Of a stretch of DNA of 64,000 bases, positions 1 through 9,218 are shown piece after piece. The notes beneath the pieces were generated by a model that worked only from the letters and a program-made list of their open reading frames with translations, searched no databases and had not been told where the DNA came from. The DNA is taken from contig JAKITO010000011.1 of assembly GCA_021648025.1 (NCBI GenBank), positions 1 to 64,000 of the forward strand. Direction: 5' to 3'. This DNA is from Paracoccaceae bacterium (GTDB lineage: Bacteria; Pseudomonadota; Alphaproteobacteria; Rhodobacterales; Rhodobacteraceae). The position numbers and the translations under genes were made by a program. Each line of letters starts with the position of its first letter. The stretch's first letter is position 1.

Positions 1-608
<608 letters not shown>

Positions 609-620
609 AGGAGCAAACAA

Positions 621-1040
621 ATGGCAGATACGATGCAATTCGATCTGGTAAGCCCCGAACGCAGCCTTGCGTCGATGCAGGTAAGCGCGGTGCAGATACC
701 CGGTTCGGACGGAGATATCACGGCGATGCCGGACCATGCGCCGGTCATCATGACCCTGCGTCCCGGCATTCTGCGCGCCGAAGCCTCGGGCGGCGAGGCT
801 TCGGAATATGTCGTGACCGGCGGCTTTGCCGAGATTACCGGTGCTGCGGTGTCGGTGCTGGCCGAAAAGGTTGTTCCGGTCAGCGAAATGACCCGGGCGC
901 ATTTGGATGAAATGATCGAATCCGCCCGCTCTGCCCATGCCGATCTTCACGCCGCTCATGGTGGGCAGCACTCATTGGTGGATGATGCTGTCAAGCTGCT
1001 TGCCGATATGGAAGCCCTGAACACCCATATCGACTTGTAA
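621..1040 (+). CDS. atpC: ATP synthase F1 subunit epsilon
   Basis: Epsilon subunit of the F1 central stalk, which couples rotation to catalysis and can inhibit ATP hydrolysis. It has 139 residues, the usual length. The N-terminal beta-sandwich starts [17 protein letters not shown] and contains the family pattern [22 protein letters not shown] (residues ~32-53). A helical C-terminal part covers roughly residues 90-139. An AAAGGAG ribosome site precedes the ATG at 621. It lies 12 bases after atpD and is followed by a strong terminator, so it ends the atp operon. Confidence 0.97.
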   Translation: MADTMQFDLVSPERSLASMQVSAVQIPGSDGDITAMPDHAPVIMTLRPGILRAEASGGEASEYVVTGGFAEITGAAVSVLAEKVVPVSEMTRAHLDEMIESARSAHADLHAAHGGQHSLVDDAVKLLADMEALNTHIDL

Positions 1041-1070
1041 CGGCAAGACCAGTCAAATAGGCTGTAACGA

Positions 1071-1098
1071 ACCGGCCCTGCCACAGGGCCGGTTTTCT
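1071..1098 (+). terminator. Rho-independent terminator after atpC
   Basis: ACCGGCCCTG and CAGGGCCGGT pair around a two-base CA loop and are followed by a T-rich tract (TTTTCTTTT). It begins 30 bases after the atpC stop and would end the atp operon transcript. Confidence 0.9.
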
Positions 1099-1159
1099 TT
1101 TGCCTGAGTTTTGTCGTATATCCCCAATAGGTTGCATTTTTTAACGTTAAGAAAAATAC

Positions 1160-1510
1160 ATGGAACGAATTGAAAATCATTTGGTTGGCATTGATCAGGG
1201 CGACGTCGTCCTGTTCAGCGACTTTGAAAACGGTGGCGACATGTGGACCGGTTCAGGCGAACGCGAGCGCCGCCGGGCCGTCGGTTTTGGCGAGGCATTT
1301 AATAGGCCACCAATGGTACACACATCCATCTCGCTTTGGGATGTGGACACCAAGTCTCCGGTGCGGATCGAAGTGACGGCGCAGAACGTGACAACCTTGG
1401 GGTTTGATATCGTTTTTCGCACCTGGCTGGACACCCGCATCGCACGTCTCAGGGTGGCCTGGCTGGCAATTGGCGAAGTCGCAAACGAAGATGACTGGAG
1501 AATTTACTGA
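1160..1510 (+). CDS. H-type lectin domain protein
   Basis: A 116-residue protein that resembles the H-type lectin (H_lectin) fold, a sugar-binding beta-sandwich domain. Visible family features are the strand pattern with HTSISLWDVDTKSPVRIEV in the middle and a C-terminal strand ending RVAWLAIGEV. The gene starts with ATG at 1160. It has no obvious signal peptide, so the location is uncertain. It sits alone between the atp terminator and a convergent SH3-protein gene. The ligand cannot be inferred. Domain assignment is from recognised sequence pattern only. Confidence 0.7.
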   Translation: MERIENHLVGIDQGDVVLFSDFENGGDMWTGSGERERRRAVGFGEAFNRPPMVHTSISLWDVDTKSPVRIEVTAQNVTTLGFDIVFRTWLDTRIARLRVAWLAIGEVANEDDWRIY

Positions 1511-1561
1511 CGAGCGTTTTGCCAGTTGGCGCATTGGGTGGCATTGGCTGGCATTTCGCAA

Positions 1562-2101
1562 TCAGTCGCGCAACTCTCCCGGCAACACACCCCAAAGCGC
1601 CTCTTTGCGCGCCCAGCCTTTATAGCCACCTGCCGAAATCCTGCACCAGCCTTCGATACAAGACCCCAACCGGGCAACAACTCCAAGTTCGAACGCGGCC
1701 GAAACCGGTGTCTTGGAATCTGGCCGCGAATAGACCTGCAACATGTCACGTTCCACCAACACGGTCCTGACCCCTGACAACAGCGCATAGTGAACCCAGC
1801 CGCCCATACCATCGCGGTCCTGAACCCGGCGCCAGTGGCCATGCTCGGCGGTAATCTGCAACGGCATATCGCGACGTTTGAACACCCAATCAATGCGATG
1901 GCTAAGCGATGGTCCACGTCGAACATTGCCTTCGGTCGATTTCATCGAGACATAACGCGGCATCGGCAGGTTGGTCACCGGGCCGCGTTCACCCTCGGCC
2001 ATCACCGGGGCAATCAACCCAATCGGCAAAACAAGGGCGGTGATCAGAATGACGGCTGCAATACGCAAAAAGGCGCGCCTGGAAATGTAGGATATTGTCA
2101 C
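1562..2101 (-). CDS. Exported bacterial SH3 domain protein
   Basis: A 179-residue protein with an N-terminal hydrophobic segment (residues ~10-33, ending APVMAEG) that looks like a signal peptide. Two SH3-like repeats follow. The first has the typical NVRRGPSLSHRIDWVF (residues ~58-73) and GWVHYALLSG; the second has LQVYSRPDSKTPVSAAFELG and ends CRISAGGYKGWARKEALWG. Such SH3b proteins usually act at the cell envelope, binding peptidoglycan or partners. Transcribed divergently from the hydroxyacid dehydrogenase gene. No catalytic domain is seen, so the role is unknown. Confidence 0.85.
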   Translation of the reverse strand: MTISYISRRAFLRIAAVILITALVLPIGLIAPVMAEGERGPVTNLPMPRYVSMKSTEGNVRRGPSLSHRIDWVFKRRDMPLQITAEHGHWRRVQDRDGMGGWVHYALLSGVRTVLVERDMLQVYSRPDSKTPVSAAFELGVVARLGSCIEGWCRISAGGYKGWARKEALWGVLPGELRD

Positions 2102-2232
2102 TGCCTGCCTGCCCGCCTGCCAAAATCATCAAAAAGGCTGCGTCATATGCGCATCGGGTTCTTGTGCCCTGCCTATTCCTGCGCCACCATGGCACGATAC
2201 GCATCATTTTGAAAAGCGACAGGAGAGCGGAT

Positions 2233-3219
2233 TTGCCAAGAGAACGTCTGAGTGTTGTCGTGACGCGACGGTTGCCGGAAGCGGTGGAAACCCGATTAAG
2301 CGAATTATTTGACATCAAGCTGCGCGATGATGACACCCCCATGACCCGCGCGGAACTGGCCCAGGCGGTGAAATCTGCCGATATTCTGGTCCCTACCGTC
2401 ACCGATACGATTGACGCGGGCCTGCTGGCGCAAGCAGGCGACAAACTCAAGCTGATTGCCAATTACGGCGCGGGGGTTGACCATATCGACGTGGCTACGG
2501 CGCGCCAACGCGGTGTGTTGGTCTCAAACACGCCCGGTGTTTTGACCGATGACACCGCCGACATGACCATGGCACTGATTCTGGCCGTTACCCGGCGCAT
2601 ACCCGAAGGGTTGGCAGTGATGCAATCGGGCGATTGGCAAGGATGGGCACCGACGGCATTGATGGGTGGACGGGTTGGCGGGCGACGGCTGGGTATTTTG
2701 GGTATGGGCCGAATTGGTCAGGCGGTGGCGCGACGGGCGGCGGCGTTTGGCATGCAGATACATTACCACAACCGCAAACGCCTGCGCCCCGAGATCGAAG
2801 CAGCACTTGAGGCCACCTATTGGGACAGTCTGGATCAGATGGTGGCGCGGATGGATGTGATTTCGATCAATTGCCCGGCAACGCCCAGCACCTTCCACCT
2901 GATGAACGCCCGGCGTCTGAAGCTGCTGAAACCCACAGCGGTGATCGTCAATACCGCGCGCGGTGATGTGATTGACGAAAATGCCCTGACACGGATGCTG
3001 CGCGTGGGCGAGATTGCCGGGGCAGGGTTGGATGTCTACGAACATGGGACTGACATCAACCCGCGTCTGCGCGAGCTGAAGAATGTCGTTTTGTTGCCGC
3101 ATATGGGATCTGCCACACTGGAAGGGCGGATCGAGATGGGCGAGAAAGTTATCATTAACATCAAGACGTTCGAAGATGGCCATCGGCCACCGGATCAGGT
3201 GGTCCCGTCGATGTTGTAA
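2233..3219 (+). CDS. D-isomer-specific 2-hydroxyacid dehydrogenase (glyoxylate/hydroxypyruvate reductase-like)
   Basis: NAD(P)H-dependent reduction of a 2-oxoacid such as glyoxylate or hydroxypyruvate. A Rossmann motif GILGMGRIG lies near residue 160. The catalytic Arg is in NTARGDVID, a Glu follows, and the catalytic His is in LPHMGSAT. I chose the TTG at 2233 as start because AGGAGA sits 7 bases upstream and the protein then has 328 residues, the family norm. The frame stays open upstream to 2095, but that extension does not look like part of the family. The frameshifted ggt gene follows 24 bases later. Exact substrate is inferred from the family. Confidence 0.9.
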   Translation: MPRERLSVVVTRRLPEAVETRLSELFDIKLRDDDTPMTRAELAQAVKSADILVPTVTDTIDAGLLAQAGDKLKLIANYGAGVDHIDVATARQRGVLVSNTPGVLTDDTADMTMALILAVTRRIPEGLAVMQSGDWQGWAPTALMGGRVGGRRLGILGMGRIGQAVARRAAAFGMQIHYHNRKRLRPEIEAALEATYWDSLDQMVARMDVISINCPATPSTFHLMNARRLKLLKPTAVIVNTARGDVIDENALTRMLRVGEIAGAGLDVYEHGTDINPRLRELKNVVLLPHMGSATLEGRIEMGEKVIINIKTFEDGHRPPDQVVPSML

Positions 3220-3243
3220 GCTGTTGAACCGGGGGGACTTGTT

Positions 3244-5027
3244 ATGCGAATTCAGTGGCTGATTGCGGCCTTGCTGGCGGCCAATGGGGCATTTGCACAG
3301 CAAGCGGCGGACCGCGTCGCACCTGAGGCTGCCACGGCCACTGACTTCGTCGACCTGTCTGCGACAATTGCCGCCTCGATGGCGGCCAAAGCGCAAGGGC
3401 TGCCGGTCCAGTCGTCGAACTGGATGATCGCGGTTGCCAATCCGCTGGCCGCCGTGGCCGGGGCGGATATATTGCGGGCCGGTGGCACGGCGGCGGATGC
3501 GATGGTTGCGGTGCAATCCGTGCTGGGGTTGGTCGAGCCGCAATCCTCGGGTCTGGGGGGGGGGCGTTTTTGGTCTGGTATGATGCCGGCACTAAACAAT
3601 TGACCACTTTGGGCGGGCGCGAAACCGCACCACTGGCGGCGACCCCGCAGTTGTTTCAGGATGCGACCGGCAAGCCGCTTGGGTTCTTTGATGCGGTTGT
3701 GGGTGGGCGTTCAGTTGGCACACCGGGCACGCCCGCCTTGATGGCAGAGGCCTGGCAACGGTGGGGCCGTTTGCCGTGGCGCTGGTTGTTTGGCCATGCG
3801 ATTACCCATGCAGATCAGGGATTTACTGTATCTCCGCGACTTGCAGGGTCAATTGAATATGACGCCGACCGGCTGGCAATTCACCCGACAACGGCAGGTT
3901 ATTTTCTGCCTGGGGGTGTTGCGCTGAAAGCCGGGGATCGTTTGCGCAACCCGGAATATGCGACCTCTTTGCGGACCTTGGCCACGCTGGGGCCGGTCGG
4001 GTTTTACACCGGGGCCATTGCTCGCGACATTGTGCGGGCGGTCCAGAATGCACCGGGTAATCCCGGCGTGTTGTCCGAGATTGATCTGGCAATCTACAAC
4101 GTGCGCGCGCGCGATCCGGTGTGCGTCGCTTACCGCGCCTATGAGGTGTGCGGCATGGGCCCGCCATCGTCCGGTGCGCTGACTGTTGGGCAGATCCTTG
4201 GGCAATTGAACCATTTCAATCTGGGCGCTCTTGGTGCTGACAGCGCCGCCGCCTGGCGGCTGATCGGCGATGCCTCGCGCCTGGCGTTTGCTGATCGGGG
4301 CCGGTACATGGCTGATAGCGACTTTGTGCCGATGCCCACCAAGGGACTGGTTGATCCTGATTACCTTAAGGCGCGCGCAGAACTCTTGCGAGGCGAAGCG
4401 GCTTTGGAAAACGTGACCCCCGGGACGCCTGAGTTTGACCATGCGCTGAACTGGGCCGACGACGTTTCGATTGAACTGCCGTCGACATCGCATATCTCGA
4501 TTGTTGATGGCTTTGGCAATGTGTTGTCGATGACCACCACAATCGAAAATGCCTTTGGGTCGCGTCTGATGGTTCGGGGGTTCCTTTTGAACAACGAGTT
4601 GACCGATTTTTCGTTTCGCACCCACCGTGATGGCGTCCCCATCGCCAACCGGCTGGAGCCGGGCAAGCGGCCAAGATCGTCGATGTCGCCGACCATTGTG
4701 ATGTTGGACGGGGTGCCGGTGCTGGCCATCGGCTCGCCCGGGGGCAGCCGGATCATCGGTTACGTGGCCAGCGCGATCATTGCCTGGGCCGATTGGGGTA
4801 TGGATGTGCAGGCGGCGGTGTCGATGGGCCATGCGGTCAACCGGTTTGGCACCTTTGATCTTGAGGCCGGTAGTGACGCCGAAGGGCTGGCACCCGAGTT
4901 GGAGGCCATGGGGTATGAGACCAAAATACGCGATCTTAATTCGGGTCTGCATGCAATTGCCATCACGGCCGATGGGCTTTCGGGCGGGGCGGATCCGCGC
5001 CGTGAAGGCATAGCATTAGGCGAATAA
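3244..5027 (+). pseudogene. ggt: Gamma-glutamyltransferase gene interrupted by a frameshift in a G10 tract
   Basis: Two abutting frames together encode one periplasmic gamma-glutamyltranspeptidase, which hydrolyses or transfers the gamma-glutamyl group of glutathione. The first (3244-3603) has a signal peptide (MRIQWLIAALLAANGAFA) and runs to EPQSSGLGGG. The second continues as AFLVWYDAGTKQLTTL, the expected next residues. The join is a run of ten G at 3555-3564; eleven would restore one frame of about 594 codons. The autocatalytic Thr region TSHISIVDGFG and the GSPGGSRII motif are intact downstream. It may be a true frameshift, a slippage-variable tract or a read error. The rest shows no decay. 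Confidence 0.85.
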
Positions 5028-5042
5028 CAAAGGAAGAAAACC

Positions 5043-6440
5043 ATGGTTCAGGCCACATCCCTGCCCCGCAACGAAGCGGGCATAAAAACCGTCCTTGGCA
5101 TTTTGAAACAGCGCTTTGGCGGCCAGTTTCATACCGGGCAGGCGATCTGCGAACAACATGGCCATACCACCACCTATATTGAAAATCAGGCCCCGGATGC
5201 GGTGGTGTTTCCGCGTTCCGTGGCAGAGGTTTGTGAGATCATCAAGACCTGTGCCGCCCACAAAGTACCGGTCATTCCGTATGGTACAGGTACATCGCTT
5301 GAAGGCCATGTAAATGCGCCTGCGGGTGGCATATCGGTTGATGTCACAGAGATGAACCAGATTTTGGCCGTCAACGCCAGTGATCTTGATTGCGTGGTAC
5401 AGCCCGGAGTGACCCGCGAGGACCTGAACACCTACCTGCGCGATCAGGGCTTGTTCTTTCCGATTGATCCGGGTGCCAATGCGTCGCTTGGCGGTATGAC
5501 GGCGACGCGGGCGTCGGGCACCAATGCAGTGCGCTATGGCACGATGAAAGACAATGTTATCGCGTTGCAGGTGGTGATGCCGGATGGCGAGGTTATTCGC
5601 ACCGCACAGCGGGCAAGGAAGTCCTCGGCCGGATACGATCTGACGCGGTTGATGGTGGGGTCCGAGGGCACGCTGGGCCTGATCACCGAGATTACTTTGC
5701 GATTGCAGGGCATTCCCGAGGCAATCTCTGCCGCGTCTTGTTCGTTTCCAAGTGTCGATGCGGCCTGCCGCGCCGTGATGACGACCATTCAGTACGGGGT
5801 GCCGGTGGCGCGGATTGAGTTGCTGGATGAGACCTGTGTGAAAGCGGTAAACGCCTATTCCAAGCTTAGCTTGCCGGAAACGCCGCTGTTGCTGCTGGAG
5901 TTTCATGGCTCTGACGCCGGGGTCAAGGAGCAGGCAGAGACCTTTGGTGGTATTGCCGAGGAGTTTGGCGGTGAGAAATTTGTCATGACCACCAGTACCG
6001 AAGAGAGGAACGCCATGTGGAAGGCGCGGCATGATCTTTATTGGGCGGTGATGCAGATACGGCCCGGTTGCAAGGGCATCGCCACGGATGTTTGCGTGCC
6101 GATTTCCCGGCTGGCGGAATGTGTGACGGCGGCACAGGACAAGGCGGCGGAACTGGGCCTGTTGTCACCGGTTGTCGGCCATGTGGGGGACGGTAATTTT
6201 CATTGCACACCACTGGTGGACATGGAGGATAAGGCAGAGGTGGCACGGGCGGATGAATTCATCGGCTGGCTGAACGATCTGGCGATTTCGATGGATGGGA
6301 CATGCACAGGTGAGCATGGGATTGGTCAGGGTAAGCGGCCGTACCTGCAAAAGGAGTTGGGACCGGCCACCAAGGTGATGGCGGCGATCAAGATGGCTTT
6401 GGACCCGGAAGGGATTATGAATCCGGGCAAGATATTGTGA
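5043..6440 (+). CDS. FAD-linked oxidase, glycolate oxidase GlcD / D-lactate dehydrogenase type
   Basis: Oxidises a 2-hydroxyacid (glycolate or D-lactate type) and passes electrons to the respiratory chain or a cytochrome. It has 465 residues. The N-terminal FAD-binding half (about residues 45-220) has the PCMH pattern VIPYGTGTSLEGHVNAPAGG and PGANASLGGMTATRASGTNA. The C-terminal half contains GHVGDGNFHC and ends GEHGIGQGKRPYL, characteristic of the GlcD/DLD family. AAAGGAAG lies just before the ATG at 5043. It follows ggt by 15 bases in the same direction. GlcE and GlcF partners are not next to it, so a single-subunit D-lactate dehydrogenase-like role is more likely. Confidence 0.88.
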   Translation: MVQATSLPRNEAGIKTVLGILKQRFGGQFHTGQAICEQHGHTTTYIENQAPDAVVFPRSVAEVCEIIKTCAAHKVPVIPYGTGTSLEGHVNAPAGGISVDVTEMNQILAVNASDLDCVVQPGVTREDLNTYLRDQGLFFPIDPGANASLGGMTATRASGTNAVRYGTMKDNVIALQVVMPDGEVIRTAQRARKSSAGYDLTRLMVGSEGTLGLITEITLRLQGIPEAISAASCSFPSVDAACRAVMTTIQYGVPVARIELLDETCVKAVNAYSKLSLPETPLLLLEFHGSDAGVKEQAETFGGIAEEFGGEKFVMTTSTEERNAMWKARHDLYWAVMQIRPGCKGIATDVCVPISRLAECVTAAQDKAAELGLLSPVVGHVGDGNFHCTPLVDMEDKAEVARADEFIGWLNDLAISMDGTCTGEHGIGQGKRPYLQKELGPATKVMAAIKMALDPEGIMNPGKIL

Positions 6441-6469
6441 AAGGTTGTTGGTTTCGCCTTTGGCGTATT

Positions 6470-6540
6470 GCCTCCCCTCTCGGGCCTGCAATCAGGCCCT
6501 GCCGACAACGGGGCGGGGAGTTTATATTGCAAGATGAAAT
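6470..6540 (+). repeat. Intergenic palindromic repeat with GAGTTTAT/GCAAGATGAA tail, copy A
   Basis: The block contains CTCCCC pairing with GGGGAG (6472-6477 and 6515-6520) and an inner GGCCTG-CAAT-CAGGCC hairpin. It is followed by a tail at 6518-6538 of the form GAGTTTAT-ATT-GCAAGATGAA. The same tail, differing at three positions, occurs inside xdhB at 19276-19296 on the opposite strand. It lies between the FAD oxidase and the next gene. Confidence 0.7.
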
Positions 6541-6655
6541 GGGAACGGGGCGTTTGGTCGGTTTTGTTCCGATTTGGGTCGGAGGGGCCGGGTGCGGGGG
6601 GTGAAGTTTTGGCATAACCGCGAGGAGTGAGATTCTAATCCGAAAGGGCGGGCCT

Positions 6656-9157
6656 ATGAAAACCAACGTCAAGGCACTTGTGATCGGCGGCGGGGCGGTT
6701 GGCACCTCGATTGCGTATCATCTGGCGCGCGCCGGATGGGACGATGTGATGTTGCTGGAGAGGGATGAATTGACGTCGGGATCGACGTGGCATGCGGCCG
6801 GGTTGTTGCCGTTGTTCAATATGTCTTACGCGACCACGCATATTCACAAGTATTCGGTTGAATTTTACAAGTCGCTTGAGGCGGAAACCGGATTGAATGC
6901 CGGGTTTGCCGTGGTTGGCAATCTGCGCATGGCGCAGACCGATGCGAGGATGGATGAGTATAGGCTTTATGCCTCGACGGCTGAAACCTGCGATGTGCCT
7001 TATGAGTGGCTGACCCCGGATGAAATCAAGGCGCGCTGGCCATTGATCCGTACGGAGGATCTGAAGGGCGCGTTGTACCACAACACTGACGGTTACATTA
7101 ACCCGGCGGATGTGACCCAGGCGATGGCCAAAGGCGCGCGCCAGCGCGGGGTGGTGATAGAGCGCAGGTGGCAGGCAGATGGGTTTCACTGGACCGGTGA
7201 GGTTTGGGAAGTGACCTGTACCAAGATGGTCGAGCGGGGCGGTAATCTGGTGCCTTGTGACGAGCAGGTTGTAGTGACGGCTGAGCATGTGGTGACAGCG
7301 TCGGGAAACCATGCCCAACGGACCGCCGCGATGCTGGGGATCAAGATCCCGGCCATTCCGGTCGAGCATCAGTTCATTGTCATGGATAAGGACCCGGAGT
7401 TGGTGGAATTTCGCGCCAAAGGCGGGGATGAACATCCGGTAATCCGCGACGCCGATGCCCAGTCTTATGTGCGCGAAGAGCGCGGCGGCTGGATATTGGG
7501 CGTCTATGAACAGGGCGCGCCTGCGTGTTTCGAACACGGGGTGCCGGACAGTTTCCGGGCCGATCTGTTCCCACTGGATCTGGAGCGGATCGAGGATCAG
7601 TATATGGCGATGATCCACCGGATTCCGTCCTGCGAGGAAAGTGGGCTTAAGGATGATTTCAACGGGCCTATCTGTTATACGCCAGATGGCAATCCTTTGG
7701 TTGGACCTGCGCCGGGATTGCGCAACATGTGGCTGGCCGAGGGGTTTTCATTTGGCATCACTGCCGCCGGGGGGACCGGGTATTTCCTGGCGCAGATGAT
7801 GGTTGAAGGCGAAGCCGAGATCGACATGGCGTCGCTTGATCCCAAGCGGTATGGGGATTGGATGACCACCGAATTTGCCGCGCGCAAGAACGAAGAATGT
7901 TACGATCACGTCTATGTTTTGCACCACCCGGATGAGGAACGTCCGGCTTGCAGGCCATTGCGCACCGCCCCCGCCTTTGAACGGCAAAAGGCACTGGGGG
8001 CACAGTTTGGTTGGGTGAACGGATGGGAACGACCGAATTATTATGGCCCCCTGAATGCACCCGATAGCTTTGATCATGATGCACGCAGTTTCCGGCGTGG
8101 CGGTTGGTGGCAATATGCCCATGATGAGGCGATGGCGATCCGCAATGGTGTTGGCCTGGTTGATGCGACTGCATTCACCAAGCATGTGGTCAAAGGACCG
8201 GGTGCAACGGCATTTCTGGATTGGTTTACCTGTAACAAGCTACCGCGCGTGGGGCGTATCAACCTGACTTATGCCCTGACGGGGGTGGGGACGACCCGAA
8301 CCGAATATACCATCGTCCGGCTGGCTGAAGAAGAATTTTATCTGGTCTCGGCAGGGGCGTGGACGGGTTATGACGCGGATTATCTGCGCAAGGCAGCCGC
8401 CGACAAGATGGGTGAATTTGGCTATATCGAAATTCAGGATGTGACCACACAATGGGGGGTCTTTGCCATTGCCGGGCCAAAATCACGCGAGGTTCTGAAT
8501 GGGTTGATCAAGGACGGCGCCCCGGCAACGGTTCTAACCAACAAGCGGTTCCCGTGGCTAACCTGTCGCAATATCGAACTGGGCATGTGCCCGGTGCGCG
8601 CCATCCGCGTGGCCTATACCGGAGAGTTGGGCTGGGAGTTGCATCATCCCGTAGAGATGCAGAATTACCTGTGGGATCAGTTGATGGAGGCGGGTGCGCC
8701 GCATGGTATGAAGCTGGTTGGTGCCAGGGCGCAGAACTGGCTGCGGCAAGAGAAATCTTATCGTGCGTTTGGCACCGAGCTGGGACGGGATGCCACACCT
8801 TTGGAGGCCGATTTACCACGGTTTATCGACCTGAGCAAAGAATTTCACGGGCGCGACGCGATGCAGGAAATTGGCATCCGGTCAAAATGTGTCACCCTGT
8901 TGATTGATGGGCCAGAAGATGCCGACCCTTGGGGTCGGGAGGCGTTGTATCACGGCGGCAACCGGGTTGGGCGGCTGACCTCGGGCGGTTATTCGGTGGC
9001 GTTTGGCAAGTCGATTGGCATGGGCTATGTGCCGGTGTCACTCGCGGTGCCGGGAACGCAGCTTAAGGTGCGGATGTTGGGCAAACTGTGGGATGCAGAA
9101 ATTACCGCTGACAGCCCGTATGACCCGAAAAACGAAGCTATCCGCATCGACGGGTAA
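6656..9157 (+). CDS. FAD-dependent oxidoreductase fused to GcvT domains (dimethylglycine/sarcosine dehydrogenase-like)
   Basis: Likely oxidative demethylation of an N-methylated amine such as dimethylglycine or sarcosine, passing the one-carbon unit to tetrahydrofolate. It has 833 residues. The N-terminal DAO domain begins LVIGGGAVGTSIAYHLARAG (dinucleotide-binding GxGxxG, residues ~8-27) with the flavin-linkage region STWHAAGLLP. A linker domain follows near residue 390. The aminomethyltransferase-type (GcvT) domain spans about 440-720, with the folate-domain pattern AYTGELGWELH. The GcvT C-terminal barrel contains GGNRVGRLTSGGYS. No SD is obvious; ATG at 6656 fits the domain start. Which methylamine is used cannot be told from sequence. 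Confidence 0.9.
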   Translation: MKTNVKALVIGGGAVGTSIAYHLARAGWDDVMLLERDELTSGSTWHAAGLLPLFNMSYATTHIHKYSVEFYKSLEAETGLNAGFAVVGNLRMAQTDARMDEYRLYASTAETCDVPYEWLTPDEIKARWPLIRTEDLKGALYHNTDGYINPADVTQAMAKGARQRGVVIERRWQADGFHWTGEVWEVTCTKMVERGGNLVPCDEQVVVTAEHVVTASGNHAQRTAAMLGIKIPAIPVEHQFIVMDKDPELVEFRAKGGDEHPVIRDADAQSYVREERGGWILGVYEQGAPACFEHGVPDSFRADLFPLDLERIEDQYMAMIHRIPSCEESGLKDDFNGPICYTPDGNPLVGPAPGLRNMWLAEGFSFGITAAGGTGYFLAQMMVEGEAEIDMASLDPKRYGDWMTTEFAARKNEECYDHVYVLHHPDEERPACRPLRTAPAFERQKALGAQFGWVNGWERPNYYGPLNAPDSFDHDARSFRRGGWWQYAHDEAMAIRNGVGLVDATAFTKHVVKGPGATAFLDWFTCNKLPRVGRINLTYALTGVGTTRTEYTIVRLAEEEFYLVSAGAWTGYDADYLRKAAADKMGEFGYIEIQDVTTQWGVFAIAGPKSREVLNGLIKDGAPATVLTNKRFPWLTCRNIELGMCPVRAIRVAYTGELGWELHHPVEMQNYLWDQLMEAGAPHGMKLVGARAQNWLRQEKSYRAFGTELGRDATPLEADLPRFIDLSKEFHGRDAMQEIGIRSKCVTLLIDGPEDADPWGREALYHGGNRVGRLTSGGYSVAFGKSIGMGYVPVSLAVPGTQLKVRMLGKLWDAEITADSPYDPKNEAIRIDG

Positions 9158-9165
9158 CAAATGGG

Positions 9166-9190
9166 AAAGCCGGAGCATTGCTCCGGCTTT
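9166..9190. terminator. Bidirectional hairpin terminator
   Basis: AAAGCCGGAGC and GCTCCGGCTTT pair around a short loop (ATT). The A-rich and T-rich flanks make it usable from both strands. It separates the convergent GcvT-fusion and RTX genes. Confidence 0.85.
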
Positions 9191-9218
9191 CACAAGGTTT
9201 GAATAGATAAACTATGTG

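Noticed and set aside
2524-3543. Long minus-strand frame opposite the hydroxyacid dehydrogenase
   Set aside because: Arg/His-rich shadow translation without any family features.
3555-3564. Programmed frameshift in ggt as the sole explanation
   Set aside because: No downstream pseudoknot or other stimulator was identified, and a read error is as likely; kept as a frameshift call only.
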